This document shows positions 51,066 to 59,694 of a DNA stretch of 64,000 nucleotides, piece after piece (the first letter of the stretch is position 1; every line of letters starts with the position of its first letter). This DNA is from CBDFGS01 sp965247255 (GTDB lineage: Bacteria; Chloroflexota; Dehalococcoidia; Lucifugimonadales; CAUZJF01): contig CBDFGS010000013.1 of assembly GCA_965247255.1 (NCBI GenBank), positions 62,001-126,000 of the forward strand. Reading direction: 5' to 3'. The notes under the pieces are model-generated. The model was not told the DNA's origin and made no database searches. It saw only the letters and a list, made by a program, of their open reading frames with translations. A program made the position numbers and the translations under genes.

Positions 51066-52361
51066 ATGGCGGACTCCGAAATGGGTCGACGGCACCTGCC
51101 ACGCTTGCTGGGTGGAGGACTCGGTCTATTGGCATCCGTGATACTGCTTGGCGCTTGCGGCGCAGCCGAAGAGCCCGGCGGCGTACCGGCTGACCCCGGG
51201 GCGCCCGCCCGCGCGCAAGAAGCCGCGCCTGCGGTCAGGGACATCACCACTTACGCCGGGACCGGCTCGCCCAGATTCAGCGGCGACGGCGGGCCCGCCG
51301 TAGAGGCGGGGTTCTTTGCGCCTCGCGGGGTTGCTCTGGACGCGGCGGGTAACCTTCTGTTCACCACTGACAATCGCATTCGGAAGATCGAGGCGGGCAC
51401 GGGCGTCATCACAACCTTGGTGGGGACCGGGAGGAACAAGTACGCAGGTGATGACGGCCCCGCTATGGAGGCCAGCCTGGCCGAGCCCACGGGCATCGCG
51501 ATCGACGGGGATGGGAATATCTACATCGCCACCCATGCCAGCGCACGGATACGCAAGGTCGACGCCGCCACAGGCGTCATTACGACGATCGCGGGCGGCG
51601 CCGCACGAGGTTCCCTGCGCGAGGAGTCCGGCGATGGCGGTCCGGCGACCGAAGCGAACATTCGCGAGCCCACCCATGTAGCGGTCGATGGGGCCGGCAA
51701 CGTCTATGCCTTAGCCGAGAACCGCGTTCGTAAGATCGACGCCGCGAACGGGATTATCTCCACGTTCGCGGGCACGGGTAAGAGGGGCGTCGCGGGTGAC
51801 GGCGGCCCGGCGATAGAGGGAGAGCTGGCCGAGCCAGCGGCTATCGCCATCGACTCGGAAGGGAACGTCTTCATTGCCGATAGGGAAAACCACCGCGTGC
51901 GCAAGGTCGACGGCGCCACCGGCATCATCAGCACCCTCGCGGGGATCGGTACGCATATGAACTGCGCGTCGTACAGCTACGGTGGCCCCTGCGAGCAGTT
52001 CCGTCCTGAGAACAACACCTCGAACGTCAAGAAAGCGGCTACGGGGGCTGGATATTCCGGAGACGGCGGCCTGGCTACTGAGGCGATGTTGAGCCTGCCC
52101 TCGGGCGTGGCTATCGGTCCTAACGGCAACGTGTTCATCGCCGATGGCGGCGTCAGGGTCCGCAAGGTGGACACATCCACGGGAGTGATCACAACGGTAG
52201 TGGCCGTCGAGGCCGAGACAACTGCAGTGTCGGGACAGGTCCTCGTTCGCACCGGGCTGCTCGGAGAGATCGTTTCAATCGCGGTCAATCGGGAGGGCGA
52301 CGCTTTCCTCGCGGACTACAAGAAAAACCTGGTACACAAGATCTCCGCCGCAGCGCAATAG
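51066..52361 (+). CDS. NHL-repeat lipoprotein, first of tandem pair
   Basis: A 431-residue secreted protein: lipobox LASVILLGACGAAEE at ~25-40, then six-bladed NHL propeller repeats of the form GDGGPA.EA, EPTGIAIDGDGNIYIAT, RIRKVDAATGVITTIAGG. The extra insert in the penultimate blade (NCASYSYGGPCEQF) has two Cys. Anchored outside the cell by Lgt. ATG at 51,066 follows ACCTGAGGAGAG. Such propellers are usually binding scaffolds; no catalytic motif is seen. Confidence 0.88.
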   Translation: MADSEMGRRHLPRLLGGGLGLLASVILLGACGAAEEPGGVPADPGAPARAQEAAPAVRDITTYAGTGSPRFSGDGGPAVEAGFFAPRGVALDAAGNLLFTTDNRIRKIEAGTGVITTLVGTGRNKYAGDDGPAMEASLAEPTGIAIDGDGNIYIATHASARIRKVDAATGVITTIAGGAARGSLREESGDGGPATEANIREPTHVAVDGAGNVYALAENRVRKIDAANGIISTFAGTGKRGVAGDGGPAIEGELAEPAAIAIDSEGNVFIADRENHRVRKVDGATGIISTLAGIGTHMNCASYSYGGPCEQFRPENNTSNVKKAATGAGYSGDGGLATEAMLSLPSGVAIGPNGNVFIADGGVRVRKVDTSTGVITTVVAVEAETTAVSGQVLVRTGLLGEIVSIAVNREGDAFLADYKKNLVHKISAAAQ

Positions 52362-52460
52362 TTCCTGTGTAGCACCATAAACGCTCGCGGCGACTGCGCT
52401 TTATTATCCCGCCGGTCCTGAGGTACCAGCTCAATCACTGAGACCTGAGGAGCGAAGACT

Positions 52461-53732
52461 ATGGCGCACTCCAGACCGGGTTTCCGTCACCTGCTAAACG
52501 TGCTGGCTGGAGGGCTCGGCCTATCCGCCGCAGCGGTCCTGCTTTGGGCTTGCGGCGCTGCCGAAGAGCCCGGCGGCGCACCGGCAGACCCCGGAGTGCC
52601 CGCCTCGGTGGAAGGCGCGGAGCCTGCGTCGAAGGGGATCACCACCTACGCTGGGACCGGCTCGCCCAGATTCAGCGGCGACGGCGGGCCCGCCCAGGAA
52701 GCTGGGTTCTATGCGCCTCGTGGGCTTGTCTTAGACGCTGCCGGCAACCTTCTGTTTACCACGGACAATCGCATCAGGAAGATAGATGCGCGCACCGGCG
52801 TCATCACGACCCTGGCCGGGACGGGGAGAAACAAGTACGCGGGTGACGGCGGCCCCGCTGTGGAAGCCGCCCTGGCCGAGCCTACCGGCATTGCCGTAGA
52901 CGGCGACGGCAATATCTACGTGGCGAGCCACTCCAGCGCCCGCGTGCGTAAGCTCGAAGCCGCCACGGGCGTCATTACGACGATCGCCGGCGGCGCCTCA
53001 CGCAGATCGATCCGGGGAGAGTCAGGCGACGGCGGGCCGGCGACCGATGCGAACGTTCGCGAGCCCACCCACGTAGCGGTGGACGGCGCAGGCAACGTCT
53101 ACGCCGTGGCCGAGAACCGCGTTCGCAAGATCGACGCCGCCAGCGGCATCATCTCCACATTTGCGGGTACTGGGAAGAGGGGCGTCGCGGGTGATGGCGG
53201 CCCAGCGACACTGGGAGAGATGGCGGAGCCATCCGCTATCGCCTTCGACCCTCAAGGAAACCTCTTCATAGCCGACACCGAGAACCATCGTGTGCGCAGG
53301 GTCGACGGGGCCACAGGCATCATCAGCACCCTCGCCGGTATCGGCCGGCACGTGATCTGCGGAACGTATAACGATGGACCTTGCAGGACTACCGAAATAG
53401 TGCGACCGGCCACCGGAGCTGGCTACTCGGGGGACGGCGGCCCGGCCACTGAGGCGATGCTGAGTCTCCCTACCGGAGTCGCCATCGGCCCCAACGGCCA
53501 CCTGTTCATCGCCGACGGCGGGTTCAGGGTCCGCAAGGTGGACACGTCCACGGGAATGATCACCACGGTAGTTGCGACCGAGGCCGAGACCTCAGCGAAG
53601 TCGGGCCAGGTACTGGTTCGCACCGGACTGTTCGGCGAGATCGTGTCCATCGCGCTGAACGGCGAAGGCGACGCCTTCCTGGCGGACTACAAGAATAATG
53701 TGGTCCACAGGGTCTCGGCCGCAGCGCAATAG
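52461..53732 (+). CDS. NHL-repeat lipoprotein, second of tandem pair
   Basis: A 423-residue paralogue of the gene at 51,066, with lipobox AAAVLLWACGAAEE and the same propeller blades (PTGIAVDGDGNIYVASHSS, VRKLEAATGVITTIAGG). The Cys-containing insert is kept in shorter form (VICGTYNDGPC). The upstream ACCTGAGGAGCG matches the first copy, so gene and leader were duplicated together about 100 bp apart. Confidence 0.88.
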   Translation: MAHSRPGFRHLLNVLAGGLGLSAAAVLLWACGAAEEPGGAPADPGVPASVEGAEPASKGITTYAGTGSPRFSGDGGPAQEAGFYAPRGLVLDAAGNLLFTTDNRIRKIDARTGVITTLAGTGRNKYAGDGGPAVEAALAEPTGIAVDGDGNIYVASHSSARVRKLEAATGVITTIAGGASRRSIRGESGDGGPATDANVREPTHVAVDGAGNVYAVAENRVRKIDAASGIISTFAGTGKRGVAGDGGPATLGEMAEPSAIAFDPQGNLFIADTENHRVRRVDGATGIISTLAGIGRHVICGTYNDGPCRTTEIVRPATGAGYSGDGGPATEAMLSLPTGVAIGPNGHLFIADGGFRVRKVDTSTGMITTVVATEAETSAKSGQVLVRTGLFGEIVSIALNGEGDAFLADYKNNVVHRVSAAAQ

Positions 53733-53783
53733 TCCCTGCCAAGCACGACAAACGCCCGCCGCCGAGTAACCGGCGCGGGAACC

Positions 53784-53984
53784 TCAGGGCGCGATCCGAA
53801 CTCCCTCGAGTTCCGGTACTTCTGTCCACCAATCCCTGCTTCGCCCGAAAACGGGAGAGGCATGCTCGATAAACGCACTGAGCTTGCCCTTGTCCCTCGA
53901 CGTCACCCATAGGCATGCGGCGTAGCACTTGGCGAGGTACTGCGAGAGAAACCGGTAGGCCATCGCGCGTTCGAACAGGGGCAC
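53784..53984 (-). CDS. Small hypothetical protein
   Basis: A 66-residue frame reads FERAMAYRFLSQYLAKCYAA, LWVTSRDKGKLSAFIEHASP and WWTEVPELEGVRIAP. The composition is protein-like, with aromatic and helical segments, but I recognise no family. It converges on the second NHL gene. Just upstream on its strand lies an AT-rich patch (TATATAATAG region near 53,990) that could hold a promoter. Confidence 0.4.
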   Translation of the reverse strand: MPLFERAMAYRFLSQYLAKCYAACLWVTSRDKGKLSAFIEHASPVFGRSRDWWTEVPELEGVRIAP

Positions 53985-54027
53985 GCCCTATATAATAGAT
54001 ACCGTCGAAGCGCGCGTAGGATAGAAT

Positions 54028-54057
54028 GAGCCCCGCCGAGCGGGGCTCATTTCTTTT
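54028..54057 (+). terminator. Intrinsic terminator
   Basis: GAGCCCCGC (54,028-54,036) and GCGGGGCTC (54,040-54,048) form a 9-bp stem with a 3-nt loop, followed by ATTTCTTTT on the + strand. It lies before the isomerase gene, so it either ends an upstream transcript or attenuates this one. Confidence 0.7.
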
Positions 54058-54116
54058 CCCCGCGACGGTACGATTCCGTTCAGGCCCGGTCCGGGCGACC
54101 TCGCAGGAGACCCAAC

Positions 54117-54929
54117 ATGATCAAGATCGGCTGCAACTTCCTGAGTTTCAAGGGCGTAGATATGGACGTCGAGGCCTTCATACAGATGTCCTACGACATC
54201 GGGCTCGACGTGATCGACTTCCACCACCGCGCCTTCGTCTCGGACGACCCCGAGTACCTCCTGGCGCTCAAGTTGAAGTGCCTCAAACTGGGCCTGCCCA
54301 TCGGGTACATGGGCGTCGGCGGCGGTTTCGCCGGCAGCGAGGCCGAGCAGCGGCAGCGCATCCAGGAGGCGAAGGCCGCTATCGACACCGCCGTGTTCAT
54401 GGGGGCCCCGCTGGTCCGCGTGTTCGGGGCTCACTGCCCTCCCGAGGTGACGGACCGCGACCCGCTTTTTGCGTCGTTGGCGCGATGCTTGACCGAAGTC
54501 GCCGACTACGGCGCCGAGAAGGGGGTGATCGTGGCTCTCCAGAACCACGACAACCGTAACCTGGCGTCAACTGGGCCGGACGTCCTGCGAATCCTGCGCG
54601 ATGTCGGTCACCGGAACTTCTCGTACATCATGGACACCGGCCAGTGGAGGGGCTCGGTCGGCGCCGCGGGCGACCCCGATCCCAGCGTCGATACCTACGC
54701 CTACATGGAACAGACGCTTCCGGAGGCGTGCTACGTGCGGGCCAAGATCTACAAGGTCGCCAGCGGGAGGGAGGAGCTACTCGACTACGAGCGGATAGCG
54801 GGGATCCTCAAGCGCCAGGCATATAACGGAAGCATATCCATAGTGTATGAGGGGCAAGAGGAAGAGGACCGCGTGGAGCTGATCAAGAAGGCTGCGAGCC
54901 ATCTGCGCGAGCTGCTGTCGGCCGCCTGA
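54117..54929 (+). CDS. Sugar phosphate isomerase/epimerase-like TIM-barrel protein
   Basis: A 270-residue AP-endonuclease-2/xylose-isomerase-like barrel: IGLDVIDFHHRAFVSDDPEY, AVFMGAPLVRVFGAHC, GVIVALQNHDNRNLASTGPD, NFSYIMDTGQWRG, CYVRAKIYKV and ISIVYEGQEEEDRVELIKKA. The usual first metal ligand Glu of 'lElEnH' is Gln here (ALQNHDN), while Asp (MDTG) and the final Glu (YEGQ) remain, so metal binding may be altered. ATG at 54,117 follows AGGAGACCCAAC. Substrate unknown. Confidence 0.8.
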   Translation: MIKIGCNFLSFKGVDMDVEAFIQMSYDIGLDVIDFHHRAFVSDDPEYLLALKLKCLKLGLPIGYMGVGGGFAGSEAEQRQRIQEAKAAIDTAVFMGAPLVRVFGAHCPPEVTDRDPLFASLARCLTEVADYGAEKGVIVALQNHDNRNLASTGPDVLRILRDVGHRNFSYIMDTGQWRGSVGAAGDPDPSVDTYAYMEQTLPEACYVRAKIYKVASGREELLDYERIAGILKRQAYNGSISIVYEGQEEEDRVELIKKAASHLRELLSAA

Positions 54930-55005
54930 TTGAGCAAGCCGCGCGCATGCGCCTTTGCCTTACCGGCGGAAGCGGCGCTCTACGACGGAAGAGTCGTGAC
55001 CGCGA

Positions 55006-56679
55006 TTGGCTGATCCTACAAGGGCCGGTTCCTGTGCCAGCTGCGGTCGCTTAGTTAGCGACGTGGCGCTGTTCGCCTCGCTCAGCCCGATTCGACTGAA
55101 ATGCAAAGGGTGCGGGTCAGCGCTCGTGGGCGAAAGCTCCGTGACGCGCCAGGCCATCGTCGAAACCCTCGTCGTCGGCGCGGTGGTGCTGGCAGCCTTT
55201 GTCTGGGAGATCGTCTCCAGATGGTCGGCCATCGTCGTTCCTCTGTCCGTCGGTGAGCAGCGCACCATATATCAGCCAGGTATCGGGTTCCTTGCCGCCG
55301 CGGTGCTCATCCCGGCCATCTGGCTGGTCGGACTCTTCGTATACAGGCGGTTGGGACGCTACTCGCTGGCCCGCGAGGACCAGGTCCGGGTGCCCCGGTC
55401 CGTGCGCGTCTACATCGCGGCGACCGGCGTGTTATCCATTGTATTGCTGGCCGTGATGTCCCAGTATGCTGGGTTCAGTACGAGCGGCGAGGTGGTCCTC
55501 GTTTCCTTCGTGCTCGCCCCATTCCTCATTCTGTTTCCGCTCTACGCCGATATGCTCGGTCCCTGGACGGGCAACGCGATCACCACCGCTCTCCTCGTGT
55601 GGGCCGGCATCGTGGCCCTTTTTGGGCCGGTTTTCACCGTCTACGCGGTAGCGAACTACCCGAGAGAGTCGGGCTATCAAGAGGAGATGTATCTATCGGC
55701 CCGAAGGCTGTCTGAGCAGGACGCTTGGCGCACCCTCGTCGAGCTCACCAACGCGCCCAGTCCGGACCGCGCTTCCATCCTGGAGTTGGTTTCGCAGAAC
55801 ATCGTCTCCGTGCCGGATGATGACTACCAGTTCACCCCTTTCACAGATACGTCGGGGCCAGGTATCTTTCAGCTCCCGGTATTCATGACCGCGGAGCTGG
55901 AAGAGGTACGGCGTCTAGTCGTGGCCGGCGACCTTCCCGCCGCCAACGCCAGGTATATCAGGCTTTGGCGCGTTGCCCGCAATCTGGCGACTGGCAATAT
56001 CCTGTTGATTCAAGTTCTCTTTGCCCACGGCGTATCCATTGAACTGGTCCAGTTCTACCTTGAGCAGGAAAGTGCGCTTCGCGGTTCCGCTGGAGAGATC
56101 GCTCCGTTGGTCGAAGCGCTCATGGGCGGCCTGGACGAGGTCTTCGCCAACACCATGGTCGGCGAATACCTATATTTCAGATACACACTCGAGAACATCA
56201 ACGAGGTGATCTGCGGCCAGGCTGTTGAGACGTTCCTCGAGCAGGCTTGCCCGATCTGGGAACCCGGCTGGCCTTTCTATGACAAAGAAAGCACGCTCAA
56301 GATATACCACGACTACATCGCGACGGTAGCCAGGCTCGCCGGGGAGCCGTTCTACCAGGTACAGAATGAGCTGGAACAGGCTCGGGAGAAAGGTGAGGGA
56401 TTTAGCAACGCTTTCTCACTCATCAAGAACCCGTTCGGCTCGGCGCTCGTCGCAGCGTTAATACCGCAGATGGCCGGGTTCGTAGACAACGATGAGGCCC
56501 TGAAGCCCCACCTCGCCGCGTTCATTTACATCCTCGGGGCGACCGCGTCCGGTAGCCTCGATAACGTCCCAATCGACCCCCGAAGCGGAGACCCGTTCGT
56601 TGTCTCGGTCGAAGGGGGGACTGTAAAGATATCGGGAGACGGCCAGCCGCCGCTCCACTACGAGTTCACGAGGCCGTAG
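55006..56679 (+). CDS. Zinc-ribbon polytopic membrane protein with C-terminal helical domain
   Basis: A 557-residue protein: an N-terminal zinc ribbon (GSCASCGRLVSD, LKCKGCGSALVGE), six or so helices (VGAVVLAAFVWEIVS, GFLAAAVLIPAIWLVGLFVY, YIAATGVLSIVLLAVMSQY, VLVSFVLAPFLILFPLYADM, TTALLVWAGIVALFGPVFTV), then ~340 residues of helical domain (EQDAWRTLVELTN, GWPFYDKESTLKIYHDYIA). Its paralogue at 40,850-42,620 is split by a frameshift and lacks the zinc ribbon. Start TTG at 55,006 after GGAAGAG. Function unknown; family probably lineage-restricted. Confidence 0.7.
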   Translation: MADPTRAGSCASCGRLVSDVALFASLSPIRLKCKGCGSALVGESSVTRQAIVETLVVGAVVLAAFVWEIVSRWSAIVVPLSVGEQRTIYQPGIGFLAAAVLIPAIWLVGLFVYRRLGRYSLAREDQVRVPRSVRVYIAATGVLSIVLLAVMSQYAGFSTSGEVVLVSFVLAPFLILFPLYADMLGPWTGNAITTALLVWAGIVALFGPVFTVYAVANYPRESGYQEEMYLSARRLSEQDAWRTLVELTNAPSPDRASILELVSQNIVSVPDDDYQFTPFTDTSGPGIFQLPVFMTAELEEVRRLVVAGDLPAANARYIRLWRVARNLATGNILLIQVLFAHGVSIELVQFYLEQESALRGSAGEIAPLVEALMGGLDEVFANTMVGEYLYFRYTLENINEVICGQAVETFLEQACPIWEPGWPFYDKESTLKIYHDYIATVARLAGEPFYQVQNELEQAREKGEGFSNAFSLIKNPFGSALVAALIPQMAGFVDNDEALKPHLAAFIYILGATASGSLDNVPIDPRSGDPFVVSVEGGTVKISGDGQPPLHYEFTRP

Positions 56680-56715
56680 AGGCGTTTACGATCGGTACCC
56701 CCTTCGTCGAGCGTA

Positions 56716-57912
56716 TCACTCTTCGCGCGCGACAACGCCTTCGTCCGCGAGCGATCGGACCTCATCCGCGCTGTATCCCAAGGTCTGTGTCAGGATCTCC
56801 TCGGTGTGCTCTCCGATCGTCGGCGCGCGCCCTACGGTCATGGGGGTGCGGCTGAACTTGATCATCTTGCCTGCCACGTGGATCTGGCCCGCCACGGCGT
56901 CCGGGACCTCCACCATGATCTCGCGCTCGCGGAGGTGCGGGTCCACCGCCGCTTGCTCCACCGTGTTTATTGGAGCTATCGGGATGCCGAGCCGCGAGAG
57001 ATGCTCCACCACCTCCGCGGTCTCTCGCCCGGCAAACCACGACGAGAGATCGCCCTCCAGCTGCGCAGCGTTCTGCTGTCGGGAGCGTCGAGTGGCGAAC
57101 CGGCCGTCGCTTACCCACTCGGGACGATTGAGCGCTTCGCAGAGCCGCGGCCAAGTGTTGTCGCTGGCGGATGCCAGGTAGACCCACCCGTCGGCGGTCT
57201 CGTAGGCGTTGAACGGCCCCGTCCCGTTGCCCTCGCGTTCCTGAACAGTCCCGTCGCCGAGATAAGCCGCGATGGGGATCTCGTTGACCGTGAACCCTGT
57301 ATCGGCCAGAGACACGTCGATGGACTGCCCCTCGCCGGATACCTGCCTCTCCCAGAGCGCCGACAGAGCTCCGATGGTAGCGTGCAGCGCGGTGATGCGG
57401 TCGATCAGCGGGAAGAAGGTCTTGATGGGCGGGTCGCCGGGGAACCCGGTGAGGGACATGAGCCCGCCCAACGCCTGACCGATCGGGTCGAACCCGATGC
57501 GATCCCGGTATGGGCCGTACTGCCCGTAGGCCGATATATTGACCATGACAATCCGGGGGTTGAGCTTCTTCAGTCGTGGATATCCAAACCCCATCGTGTC
57601 GATGGTGCCGGGGCGGAAGTTCTGCAAGAAGACGTCGGAGACTTTGGTCAGCTCACGGAGGAGCTTCTTGCCTCCGTCGGTGCGCAGGTCCAGGGCGAGG
57701 CTCTTCTTACCGCTGTTGTACTGCACCCAGTACGCGCTTTGACCTCGCACCACCGGCCCGTTTTGTCGGCTCTCGTCGCCGGTGGGCGGCTCCACCTTGA
57801 TGACCTCGGCGCCCAGGCGCGCTAGCATCAGCGCGCATCTTGGGCCGGCCTGGTAACGCCCTAGGTCCAGCACGCGGATGCCTTCAAGAGGCGTAGGCGG
57901 CGGTCCGGCCAC
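56716..57912 (-). CDS. CoA-transferase family III (CaiB/BaiF)
   Basis: A 398-residue family III CoA-transferase that moves CoA between carboxylic acids: IRVLDLGRYQAGPRCALML, AEVIKVEPPTGDESRQNGP, YNSGKKSLALDLRTDGGKK, VFLQNFRPGTIDTMGFGYP, GFDPIGQALGGLMSLTGF and GQSIDVSLADTGFTV. The position just after the E-P-P segment and the conserved Asp of the family (FDP region) are present. GTG at 57,912 begins 2 bp after the enoyl-CoA hydratase stop, so they form an operon; the frame is open upstream but unrelated. Confidence 0.92.
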   Translation of the reverse strand: MAGPPPTPLEGIRVLDLGRYQAGPRCALMLARLGAEVIKVEPPTGDESRQNGPVVRGQSAYWVQYNSGKKSLALDLRTDGGKKLLRELTKVSDVFLQNFRPGTIDTMGFGYPRLKKLNPRIVMVNISAYGQYGPYRDRIGFDPIGQALGGLMSLTGFPGDPPIKTFFPLIDRITALHATIGALSALWERQVSGEGQSIDVSLADTGFTVNEIPIAAYLGDGTVQEREGNGTGPFNAYETADGWVYLASASDNTWPRLCEALNRPEWVSDGRFATRRSRQQNAAQLEGDLSSWFAGRETAEVVEHLSRLGIPIAPINTVEQAAVDPHLREREIMVEVPDAVAGQIHVAGKMIKFSRTPMTVGRAPTIGEHTEEILTQTLGYSADEVRSLADEGVVAREE

Positions 57913-57914
57913 TT

Positions 57915-58682
57915 CTACCTTAGGCCCTTGCGCTCGAGGAAGTCCTTGAAGCTCTTGGCGATGGGCGGCGGCTTGAGCCTTCCAGCCTGGGCGCCCAGCT
58001 CGTTGTGGTACATCTGCTCCCAGCCCGACCCGACGTCCTCGATCAGCAGCTCCTTGATTCCCTTGATCACCTTCACGTCGTTGGCGGCGATCTGCTTGCC
58101 GATCTCCAGTGCTTTGAGCATCAGCTGGTCCGCGGCGACGAGGTGGTTGAGCAGGCCCATCCGGTGGGCTTCCCGGGCCTCTACGACGCGGGCCGTGAAC
58201 AGGAGCTCCTTGGCCCTGGGCCATCCGATCTGCATGGCGAGGTTCCATGTCGAGTTCACCCTGCCGTAGGAGGCCGCCAGGAACTTGAAGCTCGACTGCT
58301 CGCTCCCGACGCGGATGTCGAGGCTGGCGGCGATGACTGCGCCGCCGCCGTACGCCAGTCCGTTGATGGCCCCTATCGTGGGCTTGGCGCAGGTAGCGAT
58401 GTGCCAGACCTGTCCGGCCCTCTCCGGGTCCGGCGGTGGTGGGTCCGCCGAATCGTCAGAGTCTCGTGCCATCTCGTGGATGTCGGCCCCGGCCGAGAAG
58501 GCCCGCTCGCCCGCGCCGGTTAACACCAGCGCGCCGATCTCATCGTCCTCTTCGAACTCCGTGAGGGCCGCGTCTAGCTCGATCCAGAGCTCCTTGCTGA
58601 GGGCGTTGAGAACTTCTGGGCGGTTGAGCGTGATTACGCCCACGCCCTCGTCCCGATCGACGGTGATGCTGTTATAAGCCAC
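57915..58682 (-). CDS. Enoyl-CoA hydratase/isomerase (crotonase family)
   Basis: A 255-residue crotonase-fold enzyme: VGVITLNRPEVLNALSKELW, AFSAGADIHEMARDSDDSAD (oxyanion hole), KPTIGAINGLAYGGGAVIAA (second oxyanion Gly), and RVVEAREAHRMGLLNHLV. The two catalytic Glu of true hydratases are not both evident (the second region reads AASYGRVNSTWNL), so isomerase, hydrolase or lyase activity is possible. First gene of a two-gene operon with the CoA-transferase. Confidence 0.9.
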   Translation of the reverse strand: MAYNSITVDRDEGVGVITLNRPEVLNALSKELWIELDAALTEFEEDDEIGALVLTGAGERAFSAGADIHEMARDSDDSADPPPPDPERAGQVWHIATCAKPTIGAINGLAYGGGAVIAASLDIRVGSEQSSFKFLAASYGRVNSTWNLAMQIGWPRAKELLFTARVVEAREAHRMGLLNHLVAADQLMLKALEIGKQIAANDVKVIKGIKELLIEDVGSGWEQMYHNELGAQAGRLKPPPIAKSFKDFLERKGLR

Positions 58683-58911
58683 GCGCCGCTCCCTGTTGCG
58701 GTGGACGGCTCATTATAGGAGCCGCCCAGCTTCAGGGTCAAGAATCAGGGCGCAGGCCGGAGCCGTTTAAGATTGGGTGCCGCAAGTGTCTTCGACGAAC
58801 TGGGACGAACGGATGGTGGGTTGCCGGTTCGTCGTGAGCTTGTCGAAGGAGTATCTAACGCCTGGGCACCGTCTCCGCTGCCGGTGGCTTTTCCCTCAAA
58901 GGATCAACGAC

Positions 58912-59127
58912 ATGGCCTGCTCAGGAGGTCCGGGAGGCGCTGAGCTTTATGGCAGGGGACAGGCGGCCCACCTGGACGGCGTCGCCCGGATCAAAGCGGC
59001 CATTGCACGGGCCCTGAAAGAGGAGGTCCCGCAGTTCAACGTCGACCTCGACGAGGTCATCTTCGATAGAGTGCGCCACGTTGACATAGGCGGGAGTGGG
59101 CCACATATAGATGTGCCTCCCGACTAG
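58912..59127 (+). CDS. Small hypothetical protein
   Basis: ATG at 58,912 has AAAGGA 8 nt upstream. The 71-residue product contains ARIKAAIARALKEEVPQFNV and DLDEVIFDRVRHVDIGG, which look coding, but no family is recognised. The frame extends upstream to 58,777, where it overlaps a dispersed 'gtgagcttgtcgaagga' repeat; I do not think that part is translated. It may be the tail of a decayed gene. Confidence 0.4.
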   Translation: MACSGGPGGAELYGRGQAAHLDGVARIKAAIARALKEEVPQFNVDLDEVIFDRVRHVDIGGSGPHIDVPPD

Positions 59128-59159
59128 TTCCGTAGCAGTTTAGATTGGAGATTGTCAGA

Positions 59160-59528
59160 CTAGATGGGGACGAACTTCATCGAGATAGAGTTCACGCAGT
59201 GACGCGTGTCTTTCTCCGTAAAGCGCTCTCCCTCGAACACGTGGCCTAGGTGCCCGCCGCAGTTGGCGCATTCGATCTCGGTCCGTTGCCCGTCAGGATC
59301 GGATAGGCTGGTGACGGCTCCGGGTATTTCCTGGTCGAACGCCGGCCAGCCACAGTGAGCGTCGAACTTGTCTGCGGAACGGTACAGTTCGGAGTTGCAC
59401 CGCTTGCAGATGTAGACACCCGCCTCGTAGAAGTCGTCATACTCTCCCGTGAACGGCGGTTCGGTGCCCTTCTGTTCTAAAACATTCCGCTCCGCTGAAG
59501 AAAGCAGATTGTATGTAGAGTTGTTCAT
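59160..59528 (-). CDS. msrB: Peptide-methionine (R)-S-oxide reductase
   Basis: A 122-residue enzyme repairing R-methionine sulfoxide in proteins. Two zinc CxxC pairs (YICKRCNSEL, IECANCGGHLGHVFEG), DAHCGWPAFDQEI and the catalytic Cys in RHCVNSISMKF are all present (usual RYCINS). Length is typical. Start at ATG 59,528 after GGGGAGAGATTCAAT. A single-gene unit. Confidence 0.95.
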   Translation of the reverse strand: MNNSTYNLLSSAERNVLEQKGTEPPFTGEYDDFYEAGVYICKRCNSELYRSADKFDAHCGWPAFDQEIPGAVTSLSDPDGQRTEIECANCGGHLGHVFEGERFTEKDTRHCVNSISMKFVPI

Positions 59529-59694
59529 ATTGAATCTCTCCCCTTACGTTATCCCTTGACTCCCCAAACGAGCTCAGGTTCCCTAGCCCGGTCCACCTCT
59601 GCGGCAATCCCCGACCGAGCGCGCAGTACACACTTCGGGACGTGTTCTGGCTGTGCTTTCCCGGTCCTGAGCGAAAAAATCTCGCCAGAACAGT

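Noticed and set aside
56806..57825. + strand 339-residue frame opposite the CoA-transferase
   Set aside because: Shadow frame; the minus strand shows all CaiB/BaiF motifs.
57912..58248. N-terminal extension of the CoA-transferase frame
   Set aside because: The extra ~110 residues are Gly/Arg/Pro-rich, overlap the enoyl-CoA hydratase gene and lack family similarity; GTG at 57,912 fits.
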